The position numbers and the translations under genes were made by a program. A stretch of 64,000 nucleotides of DNA from Methylococcaceae bacterium (GTDB lineage: Bacteria; Pseudomonadota; Gammaproteobacteria; Methylococcales; Methylomonadaceae). Of this stretch, positions 20,296-28,072 are shown piece by piece; positions within the stretch are counted from its first letter, which is position 1, and each line of letters starts with the position of its first letter. The notes under the pieces are model-generated. The model was not told the DNA's origin, made no database searches, and saw nothing but the letters and a program-made list of their open reading frames with translations. The stretch covers positions 1 through 64,000 of the forward strand of contig JABFSH010000020.1 in NCBI GenBank assembly GCA_013140705.1, read 5' to 3'.

Positions 20296-20955
20296 ATGCC
20301 AATCACACCCGCTTTATTGCCCAAACTAATCCAGTCAATCGCTGATACCATTGTAAAAAATGCCGATGAAGTGACTGCCCTCGACCAGGCCATCGGCGAT
20401 GGTGATCATGTGTTCAATTTACAGCGAGGTTTAACGGCTTTGGTTGATCAAAGTGCCGAACTAGCAAACTTGGACTGGGGTTCCGCGTGGCAAAAAATCG
20501 GTATGACTTTGATGACAACTATTGGCGGCGCGTCGGGTTCTCTTTATGGCACACTGTTTATTGCCATGAATAAGGCAACACTTGATAAAACGTTAACACG
20601 TGAAATCTTTGCAGATGTTTTTGCTCAGGGCGTGGAAGCCGTCAAGAAAAGAGGTCGAGCGAATGCGGGTGAAAAAACCATGCTTGATGTCTATATTCCT
20701 GTTGCTGACTATCTGAAAACAGTAGATGCAGCGGCGGATTTAACGAAAGTATTGAAACAGATCGCTTGTGTCGCGAAAGAAGGGGTGGAGTCCACTCGGG
20801 ATATGGTAGCGACGAAGGGGCGCGCTTCATTTCTTGGAGAGCGCAGCAAGGGTCATATTGATGCCGGTGCAAAAACAGGACAATTAATGATTTGTGCGCT
20901 CGTTGACGTGTTGCTTGATGATCTGGCCAGGCCTCCATCAGCAACCCCAGCGTAA
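20296..20955 (+). CDS. dhaL: Dihydroxyacetone kinase subunit L
   Basis: Nucleotide-binding subunit of dihydroxyacetone kinase. The 219-aa protein has the ADP-Mg loop DQAIGDGDHVFNLQRG (about residue 32), TTIGGASGSLYG and the RGRANAGEKTMLDV helix. The start has a strong GAGGGGG upstream. It converges on dhaK with an 18-base overlap of coding ends, an unusual arrangement because dhaK and dhaL usually form one operon. No DhaM phosphodonor is present in the window. Confidence 0.92.
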   Translation: MPITPALLPKLIQSIADTIVKNADEVTALDQAIGDGDHVFNLQRGLTALVDQSAELANLDWGSAWQKIGMTLMTTIGGASGSLYGTLFIAMNKATLDKTLTREIFADVFAQGVEAVKKRGRANAGEKTMLDVYIPVADYLKTVDAAADLTKVLKQIACVAKEGVESTRDMVATKGRASFLGERSKGHIDAGAKTGQLMICALVDVLLDDLARPPSATPA

Positions 20956-21924
20956 CGATGCCGTGTGAACAGGTGCGTCCCATAAATGAAGCATTTCACC
21001 ATCAAGAATGGTCAGCGTAATGGAGCATCCCGCCATATCCAGAGACGTTGTGTAGTTGCCGATAAGGGAGCGAGCGATGATAATGCCCTGTTTTTGCCAA
21101 TACGCCGAGGCAAGCTCATAAACCAAATACAATTCCATTAAGGGTGTGGCACCAAAGCCATTGACATGCAATAAAGCAGACTGGCTTTTTTGTGGCTTAA
21201 GTTCATCGTTGATAATACCGGCAAGATGCTCAACAATGTCTGCTGCACTTGTGAACGCCATGGTTTTTTGACCATGCTCGCCATGAATGCCAACGCCCAT
21301 TTCAATTTCATTTTCATTAAGGTTAAAAGTGGGTTTACCCAACGCGGGAACAATACAACTGCTTAATGCCACACCCATGGAAGCCGTCGCTGAATTGACG
21401 CGATCCCCCAGTGCTTTGCAGGTTGCCAAGTCTGCGCCCCCCTCAGCAGCGGCACCGACAATTTTTTCTACAATGCTTGTCCCAGCTACACCTCGTCGAC
21501 CGATACTGTGATTTTTGGGTAACGAAACATCGTCATTTACCAAAACTGTGGCGTTCGGAATATCCAGCATTTCGGCTGCAATTTCAAAATTCATCACGTC
21601 GCCGGCGTAATTTTTGACAATAAAAAGGATGCCGGCACCATTATTAACCGTCTGTGCCGCCGCTAGCATTTGATCCGGGGTCGGTGATGTGAAAATTTGC
21701 CCGGGGCAAGCTGCATCTAGCATACCTAAACCAACAAACCCTGCGTGCAATGGCTCATGACCGGATCCACCACCGGAAATCAATGCGACTTTACCGGGTG
21801 ACGGCTGCTTTCTTTTGATGAAATGCGGATATGAATTTAGCTCAATAATATCGGCATGAGCTTTAGAAAAACCGTTTAGACTTTCGTCAAGCATCGTATC
21901 AATGCTATTGATAAATTTTTTCAT
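20938..21924 (-). CDS. dhaK: Dihydroxyacetone kinase subunit K
   Basis: Substrate-binding subunit that holds dihydroxyacetone as a hemiaminal on a His. The 328-aa protein shows ISGGGSGHEPLHAGFVG and PGQIFTSPTPDQ near the N-terminus and the active-site His in MGVGIHGEHG (about residue 212). Length is normal. It is encoded on the opposite strand to dhaL, tail to tail. In a methylotroph this pair could take part in dihydroxyacetone disposal (inference). Confidence 0.92.
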   Translation of the reverse strand: MKKFINSIDTMLDESLNGFSKAHADIIELNSYPHFIKRKQPSPGKVALISGGGSGHEPLHAGFVGLGMLDAACPGQIFTSPTPDQMLAAAQTVNNGAGILFIVKNYAGDVMNFEIAAEMLDIPNATVLVNDDVSLPKNHSIGRRGVAGTSIVEKIVGAAAEGGADLATCKALGDRVNSATASMGVALSSCIVPALGKPTFNLNENEIEMGVGIHGEHGQKTMAFTSAADIVEHLAGIINDELKPQKSQSALLHVNGFGATPLMELYLVYELASAYWQKQGIIIARSLIGNYTTSLDMAGCSITLTILDGEMLHLWDAPVHTASLRWGC

Positions 21925-22062
21925 GTCAGCGCTTCAGAATTGGTGTTGGTACGGATAAGACAAGTAAACTGCAATATTTTTCAGTATTGAATCTCTGATC
22001 GCAAGAAAAGTTCAAAGCGTCTCTATATTCAACTACTAAATGAGAGGGCAAATTTCAGATGT

Positions 22063-22108
22063 CATTCAAACCTATGATCCCTGCAAAGGCAGGATCATAG
22101 GTTGAATA
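22063..22108. terminator. Hairpin downstream of the OmpA-like gene
   Basis: CCTATGATCCCTGC and GGCAGGATCATAGG pair with one bulged base around a three-base loop, extended by flanking ATTCAA/TTGAAT. It lies 15-60 bases beyond the stop of the OmpA-type lipoprotein and could end its transcript or that of the opposite strand. No strong T-run is present. Confidence 0.4.
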
Positions 22109-22123
22109 TATCAAGTTTTCGGG

Positions 22124-22966
22124 TTATTGAGGGTAGCCCTGTTGTTGAGGATAACCCTGTTGTTGAGGATAACCCTGTTGTTGAGGATAACCCTGTTGTT
22201 GAGGATAACCCTGTTGTTGAGGATAACCCTGTTGCTGGGGATAACCCTGTTGCTGGGGATAACCCTGCTGCTGGGGATAACCCTGTTGCTGGGGAGCTCC
22301 CTGCTGATTGCCGGCATTATTATTGGCCACAATCGCTAGTTCAACCCGCCGATTTTGAGCTCGATTGACTTCATTGTCATTTGGAAACTTTGGAACCTTC
22401 TCGCCCATACCCTGCTGAGTGAGTCGGGCAGAATTTACACCTCGTTGAGATAAATAGCCTGAAACGCTGGCAGCCCGTTGCTCTGATAATCGTTGATTAT
22501 AAGTATCGGCGCCAATATCATCGGTGTGCCCTGTAATTGTGACAATCGAATCTCGATACTGATTTAAAACATTGGCAACAGAATCCAATGCCGATTGCGC
22601 TTGAGGGGTCAAATTTGATGAATTAAAACCAAAGGTAATACTGCTCGGCATATTTAAATTCAACGTATTTTCAGCTGTTCTTTGTACTTCTATACCTGTT
22701 CCCTGGAGCGATTGTTCCATTTCCTTTTGTTGACGGTCCATATAAACACCGACCGCCACACCCACTGCTCCGCCGGCCAATGCGCCAAATGCGGCGTTTT
22801 TAAGATCATTTCCACCAAATAATGTGCCTGCTCCCGCACCAACCGCTGCTCCAATACCACCACCCTTCATAGTGTTGCTCATGGTTGACTGTCCTGTGTA
22901 AGGATCTGTCACACAAGCAGTTAATAGAACGGCACTCATGCTAATGAATATTAACTGTTTTCTCAT
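22124..22966 (-). CDS. OmpA-family lipoprotein with glycine-zipper and PQQQGY repeat tail
   Basis: A 280-aa YiaD-like envelope protein. The N-terminus is a lipoprotein signal (SMSAVLLTACVTDP, lipidated Cys at about 18). A glycine-zipper region follows (GGGIGAAVGAGAGTLFGG, GALAGGAVGVAVGVYMD), then an OmpA peptidoglycan-binding domain (VTITGHTDDIGADTYNQRLS, NRRVELAIV). Residues from about 222 to the end are a hexapeptide repeat (GYPQQQ) encoded by nine 18-base tandem units. The tail length is probably variable between strains. Confidence 0.88.
   Translation of the reverse strand: MRKQLIFISMSAVLLTACVTDPYTGQSTMSNTMKGGGIGAAVGAGAGTLFGGNDLKNAAFGALAGGAVGVAVGVYMDRQQKEMEQSLQGTGIEVQRTAENTLNLNMPSSITFGFNSSNLTPQAQSALDSVANVLNQYRDSIVTITGHTDDIGADTYNQRLSEQRAASVSGYLSQRGVNSARLTQQGMGEKVPKFPNDNEVNRAQNRRVELAIVANNNAGNQQGAPQQQGYPQQQGYPQQQGYPQQQGYPQQQGYPQQQGYPQQQGYPQQQGYPQQQGYPQ
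22137..22298. repeat. 18-bp tandem repeat, 9 units
   Basis: Plus-strand unit CCCTGTTGTTGAGGATAA. Units 1-5 are identical, units 6-9 carry a TTG to CTG-type and GAGG to GGGG variant. It encodes the PQQQGY tail of the OmpA-like lipoprotein on the minus strand. The gradient from identical to diverged units points to recent slippage expansion at the 3' end of the gene. Confidence 0.9.
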
Positions 22967-23278
22967 TTATTCTTCCTAAAAGTTCATTAACGAAATCATT
23001 ATCGTTAGGTAACTATATCGCATTTATCATTAATAAATCCTGAATATTGTAAGTTGATTAGTCATAAACTCAGTTCGGTGGAATAAAACCAGTTCTTGTT
23101 GTTGAAGTAACAGTTTACGGCGATATTTTATAAATTACACACGGGCATTTATTACGTTTATCATTAACTTATTGGTTTAAATGAGTGTAAAACCGACGCA
23201 ATCCATTCCATAAATTCACAATCGATTCAAAAAATATTGCAAGACCCCATAAAATCATTATAATTAGCAGACTTTGCA

Positions 23279-23354
23279 GGGTCGTTAGCTCAGTCGGTAG
23301 AGCACCGCACTTTTAATGCGATGGTCCCGCGTTCGAATCGCGGACGACCCACCA
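23279..23354 (+). tRNA. tRNA-Lys (TTT anticodon)
   Basis: A 76-base cloverleaf with acceptor GGGTCGT/ACGACCC, D-arm GCTCAGTCGGTAGAGC, anticodon stem CCGCA/TGCGA-type with loop CTTTTAA (anticodon TTT), T-arm CCGCGTTCGAATCGCGG and an encoded 3' CCA. All stems pair. Confidence 0.96.
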
Positions 23355-23362
23355 TAGAATTC

Positions 23363-23395
23363 AAGGCCTTAGGTAACTTACCAAGGCCTTTTTTA
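23363..23395 (+). terminator. Rho-independent terminator after tRNA-Lys
   Basis: AAGGCCTT-A-GGTAA / TTACC-AAGGCCTT forms a 13-base-pair stem with one bulge, directly followed by a run of six T. It starts 9 bases after the tRNA. Confidence 0.85.
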
Positions 23396-23397
23396 TT

Positions 23398-24205
23398 GCC
23401 CATGGGACACTGACGGGGCACTTCAAAATAAATTCTCACAATAAACCGCAACATCTAAAGCCGGTTTTAATTCCTTTTCGATATCAAATACCACTGGCCG
23501 TGAAGACGAGAAGCGGCACTTGATTGTTTTAACGACGGGCAGAATCTTCTTCTAAACAGCGCGATGCTGCAACTTACAGAGATAGGCGATGACTATTTAT
23601 TCCTGAATGAAAGAATGACGGAAAACACCAGCCTACTCGATTTCGAGACAGTTTACGGGTAGTGGGTTAAACCTGTGGTTGGACGAAGCCGCTAACGCGG
23701 AGAAAGCGGGCTTAGTCGAAGTCAAGAGTGCAATATCCAAATTATGACTTTAACACCCTAATCGAACTGGCTCAAATGAAGCATTAATTTGCATCTTGTC
23801 TAAACTAGGGTTTCGAGTTACACTCCTTAACATGGAAATCACACAAAAACGCACAAAATCCAACTCGTTGATTTTCTTAGAAACCCGCCTCAAAAAAGAT
23901 ATTTTCTAAATATTTTGAAAATCATAGATTGTCAATTCTTACTTTTCCGTATTTTTAATAAGCGGAAGTCGTAAGTCCGATCCACTGAAGGCCGTAAAAG
24001 TATTGTTCTGGTGTTCCAGAAAGCAGATATTTGCGGATTTTGGATAAGTACACCGCAGAATCAATAAAATCAATTCAATCCGACCTTATAGATTGCTTTT
24101 AAAAGAGCAGCATTAGGAAAATGCTTTATAAGTTAGGTGTGCAGAACAGGGATATCCAGTGAATTTTTTGGAATTGGTATTATTTGCAAGGAATTATAAA
24201 TAAAG
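23398..24205. other. Gene-free stretch after tRNA-Lys
   Basis: About 800 bases without a plausible gene on either strand. tRNA-Lys 3' ends are common insertion sites, and the low coding density here could be the remains of a lost element, but I find no integrase fragment or repeated tRNA 3' end. Confidence 0.4.
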
Positions 24206-24934
24206 TTAGCTGGTTCCCATCGCCAAGTTACCTAGATAGTCGTTTTTTCTGGCTAGATATTTATCGACAAATGCCTGCATCGGACCCGCTTCATAATCAC
24301 TCGGCACACTGATGGCGAGTTTTTTAAAGCCCTTGCCAACGATAACTCCGCCCGAGTTGATCTGAAAATGCAAAAAAGCCGAAGCACGTTTGCCGTTGAC
24401 TTCAATTTTTGGCTCCAGCATTTCCACTGACGCTTGCTGAAAATCCAGATGATTAAACGACAGGGTCATGCTTTCATAAATGACCAGTGGTCGATTAAGG
24501 TTAAACATTACCTTTTCCTGGGCTAATAACGGCACCAGCACATAAGGAAAATTTTGCCCTGAAAAGGCCACATAATCGCGAATAAAACTTTCAATCAATG
24601 CCGAATCCCGACTTATAGCTCCTGAACGTTCGACCTGCAAATAGGTTTTGCCCTGATTGTCGTTTACATCAATCTGCTCGGCATCGGTTTCGGGAAAGTT
24701 CAACAAAACATCATGTCCGACCATGCCGGAAAAGATAAAGTGCATGTGCTGGCTAAGACCATATTTCTCCAATGCCAGCGAAAACAACAAATCGCCGGGT
24801 ACACAAAAACGTTTGGCGTCAGCATCGTGTAAGGGGTTGAAGTCATGGGCCACTTCTTTGGCAAACATGCTGGCTTTTTCGGCGACAATACTGACATTGC
24901 CTTCATGAACGCTATAAAAATCATTTAAAAACAT
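24206..24934 (-). CDS. DUF3581-like protein
   Basis: A 242-aa soluble protein resembling the DUF3581 family of gammaproteobacteria. The middle (VAHDFNPLHDADAKRFCVPGDLLF) has the look of a hotdog/MaoC-type hydratase motif, so a thioester- or acyl-related role is possible, but the function is not known. The frame is open to 24970; the ATG at 24934 (MFLNDFYSVHEG) matches the family N-terminus better. It has no operon neighbours. Confidence 0.65.
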   Translation of the reverse strand: MFLNDFYSVHEGNVSIVAEKASMFAKEVAHDFNPLHDADAKRFCVPGDLLFSLALEKYGLSQHMHFIFSGMVGHDVLLNFPETDAEQIDVNDNQGKTYLQVERSGAISRDSALIESFIRDYVAFSGQNFPYVLVPLLAQEKVMFNLNRPLVIYESMTLSFNHLDFQQASVEMLEPKIEVNGKRASAFLHFQINSGGVIVGKGFKKLAISVPSDYEAGPMQAFVDKYLARKNDYLGNLAMGTS

Positions 24935-25044
24935 ATTGTTATTTGTACTGTTTCTGATGCGACGAATCATTCTATCATACGGATTACTATGTTTGTAGGC
25001 GATTAAGTTACCATTACCATCCCCAAAGTAATATCATATATAAT

Positions 25045-25467
25045 ATGAGATATGTTTTGGACACCGATGTCGTTGTTTCTGCCATGCGGAGCCCTGCGGG
25101 GGCTTCTGCGGCACTTTCGTTGGCTGCGCTTGATGGCTTATTCGTTCTGGTCGCCAACGTACCGTTGGTTATCGAGTACGAAGCAACCTGCAGTTTGCCG
25201 GAACATCAACTCGCAGCCGGATTAAATGAAGGCGAGGTTGGGCAGTTTCTGGATGCGTTAGCCGCTTTGGCTGATCCTGTGGAAACACATTTTCTCTGGC
25301 GGCCCCGATTACGGGATCCGGCTGATGAAATGGTGTTGGAAGCCGCTGTCCATGGCAGAGTCGATGCTATTGTTTCCTTCAATCTCCGGGACTATGGAAC
25401 CGCTCCCAATGATTTTGGCATTGAGGTTCTAAAACCCTCCGAAGCACTTAAGAGGATAAAGCAATGA
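25045..25467 (+). CDS. PIN-domain toxin (COG1569-like)
   Basis: A 140-aa PIN nuclease. The acidic active-site pattern is visible: Asp in YVLDTDVVVSAM, Glu in VIEYEAT, Asp in DPADEMVLEAA and the C-terminal AIVSFNLRDYG. Such proteins cleave RNA when freed from their antitoxin. The stop overlaps the next start by 4 bases, giving a toxin-first pair. An upstream TATATAATATGAG may be the promoter. Confidence 0.82.
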   Translation: MRYVLDTDVVVSAMRSPAGASAALSLAALDGLFVLVANVPLVIEYEATCSLPEHQLAAGLNEGEVGQFLDALAALADPVETHFLWRPRLRDPADEMVLEAAVHGRVDAIVSFNLRDYGTAPNDFGIEVLKPSEALKRIKQ

Positions 25468-25715
25468 GTAATACCAGTACCTATCCACTACGATTACCTC
25501 GCTCAGTCAAAGCGGCCGTTGAAAAAATTGCCAAAGAAGAAGGTGTGAGTCTTAACCAGTTTGTGGCAACGGCTGTCGCCGAAAAACTGGCAGCCATGAA
25601 CACGGCCAACTTCTTTTCGGACAGGAAAAATCGTGCTGACTTTGAAGCTTTCCGCCGTATTTTGACACGGGACGGCGGCCAACAGCCCCGAGAAGGCGAT
25701 GAATTAGCGCCTTGA
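25464..25715 (+). CDS. Antitoxin, ribbon-helix-helix/HicB-like
   Basis: An 83-aa partner of the PIN toxin. Residues 6-45 (YPLRLPRSVKAAVEKIAKEE then VSLNQFVATAVAEKL) fit a ribbon-helix-helix DNA-binding module, which usually both neutralises the toxin and represses the operon. The C-terminal half is polar and probably wraps the toxin. ATGA overlap with the toxin gene. Confidence 0.8.
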   Translation: MSNTSTYPLRLPRSVKAAVEKIAKEEGVSLNQFVATAVAEKLAAMNTANFFSDRKNRADFEAFRRILTRDGGQQPREGDELAP

Positions 25716-26028
25716 TTATAGTGTTCGGGGAAACTGTCAACTCGTCAAAGCCGATCTTCACCGTTCAATGTGACAACGGCAGAGCGTACCAACAAACGTA
25801 ATACGCGGAATTTATTGCCCCGTCCCCCTTCAATCTGTTTGCGTTTTAGCCCGCACCATCTCACGGGTAATTTCATTTATCGGTTTATTTAACCAATGGC
25901 GGATTTTTTTGAATAGGTGGTGAATATGCCGAATGAAGAATCGGTTCGAAATTGAAGCTGCACGAAGTTAGATTTTATTAATGATTCACCTTGATTTTCC
26001 CAAAATTTGAAAACACAGGATACAAAAC

Positions 26029-26370
26029 ATGAGTAGTTTACCGAATTGCCCAAAATGCAACTCTGATTTCACCTATGAAGATGGTGCTATGTACATTTGC
26101 CCCGAATGCTCGCACGAATGGTCGAAAGATGCTGCCGGCGACGCATCAGAACAGGATAAAATCATTAAAGACGCGAACGGCAATGTGCTTCAGGATGGTG
26201 ATACCGTCACGGTGATCAAGGACCTGAAAGTTAAAGGCTCTTCGCTGGTCGTAAAGGTCGGTACAAAGGTCAAAAACATTCGCTTGGTCGATGGTGATCA
26301 TGATATCGACTGCAGAATTGATGGAATTGGAGCCATGAAACTGAAATCGGAGTTTGTTAAGAAAGTGTAA
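26029..26370 (+). CDS. yjdM: Zinc-ribbon protein YjdM (PhnA-like)
   Basis: A 113-aa protein with an N-terminal zinc ribbon (CPKCNSDF and CPECSHEW) and the conserved C-terminal domain [23 protein letters not shown] and [17 protein letters not shown]. This is the family formerly called PhnA/alkylphosphonate utilisation; it has no proven phosphonate role. Single gene. Confidence 0.9.
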   Translation: MSSLPNCPKCNSDFTYEDGAMYICPECSHEWSKDAAGDASEQDKIIKDANGNVLQDGDTVTVIKDLKVKGSSLVVKVGTKVKNIRLVDGDHDIDCRIDGIGAMKLKSEFVKKV

Positions 26371-26688
26371 GAGTGGAAATGTGACTCGATGGGAAACGGG
26401 TTTGGGGTCAAAAATCTGACTCAAATCTAATCTGACAGACACCTTAAAAATAGCGGAAACTTTCCGATCAAGTTTGAGCTAATTCATCGGGATTAGCCGT
26501 TTTTACCAATGGAGGCTTCGAGTGATCACTTCTGAACTTATTTGGATATTGATTCCTGCATAAGTGACGGGCACAATGGGTGAGGTATTAAGGCGTATAT
26601 TCACAATTAATTAAGCGATATAATTTTTGATTAAATGGATTTATAGTGTCGGGACTGGAATGACAGGGGTAAAGTTGGAGACAACGCT

Positions 26689-27000
26689 GTGGCTGCAACA
26701 AAGATTTACCGAACGTTTAGAGAGTTTTATCCGTTTTATCTCAGCCAACATGCCAACAGTATTTCCCGCCGCTTGCACTTCATTGGTACAACCACTGCCC
26801 TGATGTTACTTATTTCTGCATTCATCACACAACTGTGGTGGTTAGTTGCAATAGCTTTTTTACAAGGATACGCCTTCGCCTGGTCAGGACATTTCTTCTT
26901 TGAACACAACAAGCCTGCCACCTTTACTTATCCCTGGTTTAGCTTTGTAAGCGACTGGCGACTATGGTGGGAAATGTTGGTCGGAAAGATTCGGTTTTAG
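26689..27000 (+). CDS. DUF962/Mpo1-like membrane protein
   Basis: A 103-aa protein with the Mpo1-like pattern: FYPFYLSQHANSISRRLHFIG, two membrane segments (TALMLLISAFITQLWWLVAI and onward) and SGHFFFEHNKPATFTYPWFS, whose His residues are likely metal ligands. Yeast Mpo1 is a 2-hydroxy fatty acid dioxygenase; a similar lipid role here is inference. The start is GTG at 26689. Confidence 0.82.
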   Translation: MAATKIYRTFREFYPFYLSQHANSISRRLHFIGTTTALMLLISAFITQLWWLVAIAFLQGYAFAWSGHFFFEHNKPATFTYPWFSFVSDWRLWWEMLVGKIRF

Positions 27001-27113
27001 GTAATAGCCCTTAATATCAAAGCCAATCGCATAGGAAAACGTAAGATGATTATCCCCCCAACTCAACCCGCAATTGCAAAGGCTTAAAGGAGTTGAAGGG
27101 TAAAAGCCCCTAT

Positions 27114-27299
27114 GGATTCCGTTAAAAATAACTTCCCGAAATAGCAAAGTCGTGCGGCAATCCGTTCGTGCTGAGACTGTCGAAGTATGAACGAATTGCC
27201 GCTGCGGGGTGGAATTTTTCCGTCCGTCCTTCGACAGGCTCAGGATGAACGGAAAACTTTTTTTGATGCCAGACCGGTAAGTTATTTTTTGCCATATCC
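27114..27299. mobile_element. MITE-like element, family A copy 1
   Basis: A 186-base non-coding element with imperfect terminal inverted repeats (GGATTCCGTTAAAAATAACT and, inverted, GGATATGGCAAAAAATAACT). It is bounded by a 3-base target duplication TAT (27111-27113 and 27300-27302). Inside are REP-like palindromes built on CGTTCGTGCTGAG and TTCGACAGGCTCAGGA. A second copy splits the CARF gene at 51551-51778. No transposase is encoded, so it must be moved in trans. Confidence 0.75.
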
Positions 27300-27394
27300 T
27301 ATGTCTTTACAGGTGATTCCTCTGACGGTGTCATGAACATCCCAAGAAAGCCGATTGCCCAAATCAGACAACAATCGAATGTAGAATTAACAAG

Positions 27395-27718
27395 ATGAGA
27401 TTAAAAGAAAAAGACATTGAAGTAGGCTATTTATATTTGAACACAGTAAATCAATATCGTGCTGTGCTGGCGATGAAAGGTGAATTTATGATTTATGCTC
27501 CCAGTTTGGAGGGGGCTGCACCATTAGATCTGAAAAATACAAAAATGCCATTTGAAAATCAGCCCTTTAAGAAATGCCAAATCGTTACCTTTGCCAAAAA
27601 GGATTATCAAGTATTTGCCTTCAATGGTACTGAAGCTACCAAACATAAATTGAATGAATTACAGTTAGCAGAAGTTATAGCTCAGTGCAATGCCAAGTCA
27701 GCTATTGCTACTCTTTAG
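27395..27718 (+). CDS. Hypothetical protein
   Basis: A 107-aa soluble protein (MRLKEKDIEVGYLYLNTVNQ at the N-terminus) with no signal peptide or motif I recognise. The amino acid composition and an ATG start are consistent with a real gene. Neighbouring spaces hold a MITE upstream and gene-free sequence downstream. Confidence 0.55.
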   Translation: MRLKEKDIEVGYLYLNTVNQYRAVLAMKGEFMIYAPSLEGAAPLDLKNTKMPFENQPFKKCQIVTFAKKDYQVFAFNGTEATKHKLNELQLAEVIAQCNAKSAIATL

Positions 27719-28072
27719 ATAGATAGCCAGCCAGCCAGGCACAAGCTCAAGGGCAAAGCCACCTGGCCTCAAACAGAATTTTCGACACTACCAGATAACG
27801 CCATGATATCTGCTAATAGTGTTACTGCTGAAAATGCTTTGTGCCGGACGGCAATACGGTAGTAAAACAGCCAAAGTTAATCGAGTCCAGAGAATAGGCT
27901 CAGCGCCAACTAAATAACTTACCATTGCTATGACGACAATTGCGTAACCCGGATTGCCCCCCGGCGATAATTTCCGCATAACTTCAAGAACTGTCAAAAA
28001 CAGTCGATGAACGGAATCCAGTCTGATACGAAGCGAGTAAATATTCGCCTTTTGAACCGGAACTTATGGCTT
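27719..28072. other. Gene-free stretch
   Basis: About 350 bases between the hypothetical gene and the aconitase 3' end. A 69-codon minus-strand frame (27788-27997) has one hydrophobic stretch but no start signal and no family I recognise. Confidence 0.35.

Noticed and set aside
22102-22368. Plus-strand frame with VVEDNP repeats opposite the OmpA-like gene
   Set aside because: It is the antisense shadow of the 18-base tandem repeat that encodes the PQQQGY tail.
23398-24205. Prophage or island remnant at tRNA-Lys
   Set aside because: No integrase fragment and no duplicated tRNA 3' end could be found; the stretch is just reported as gene-free.
27788-27997. 69-codon minus-strand frame with a hydrophobic stretch
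   Set aside because: No start signal and no recognisable family; at most a decayed fragment.
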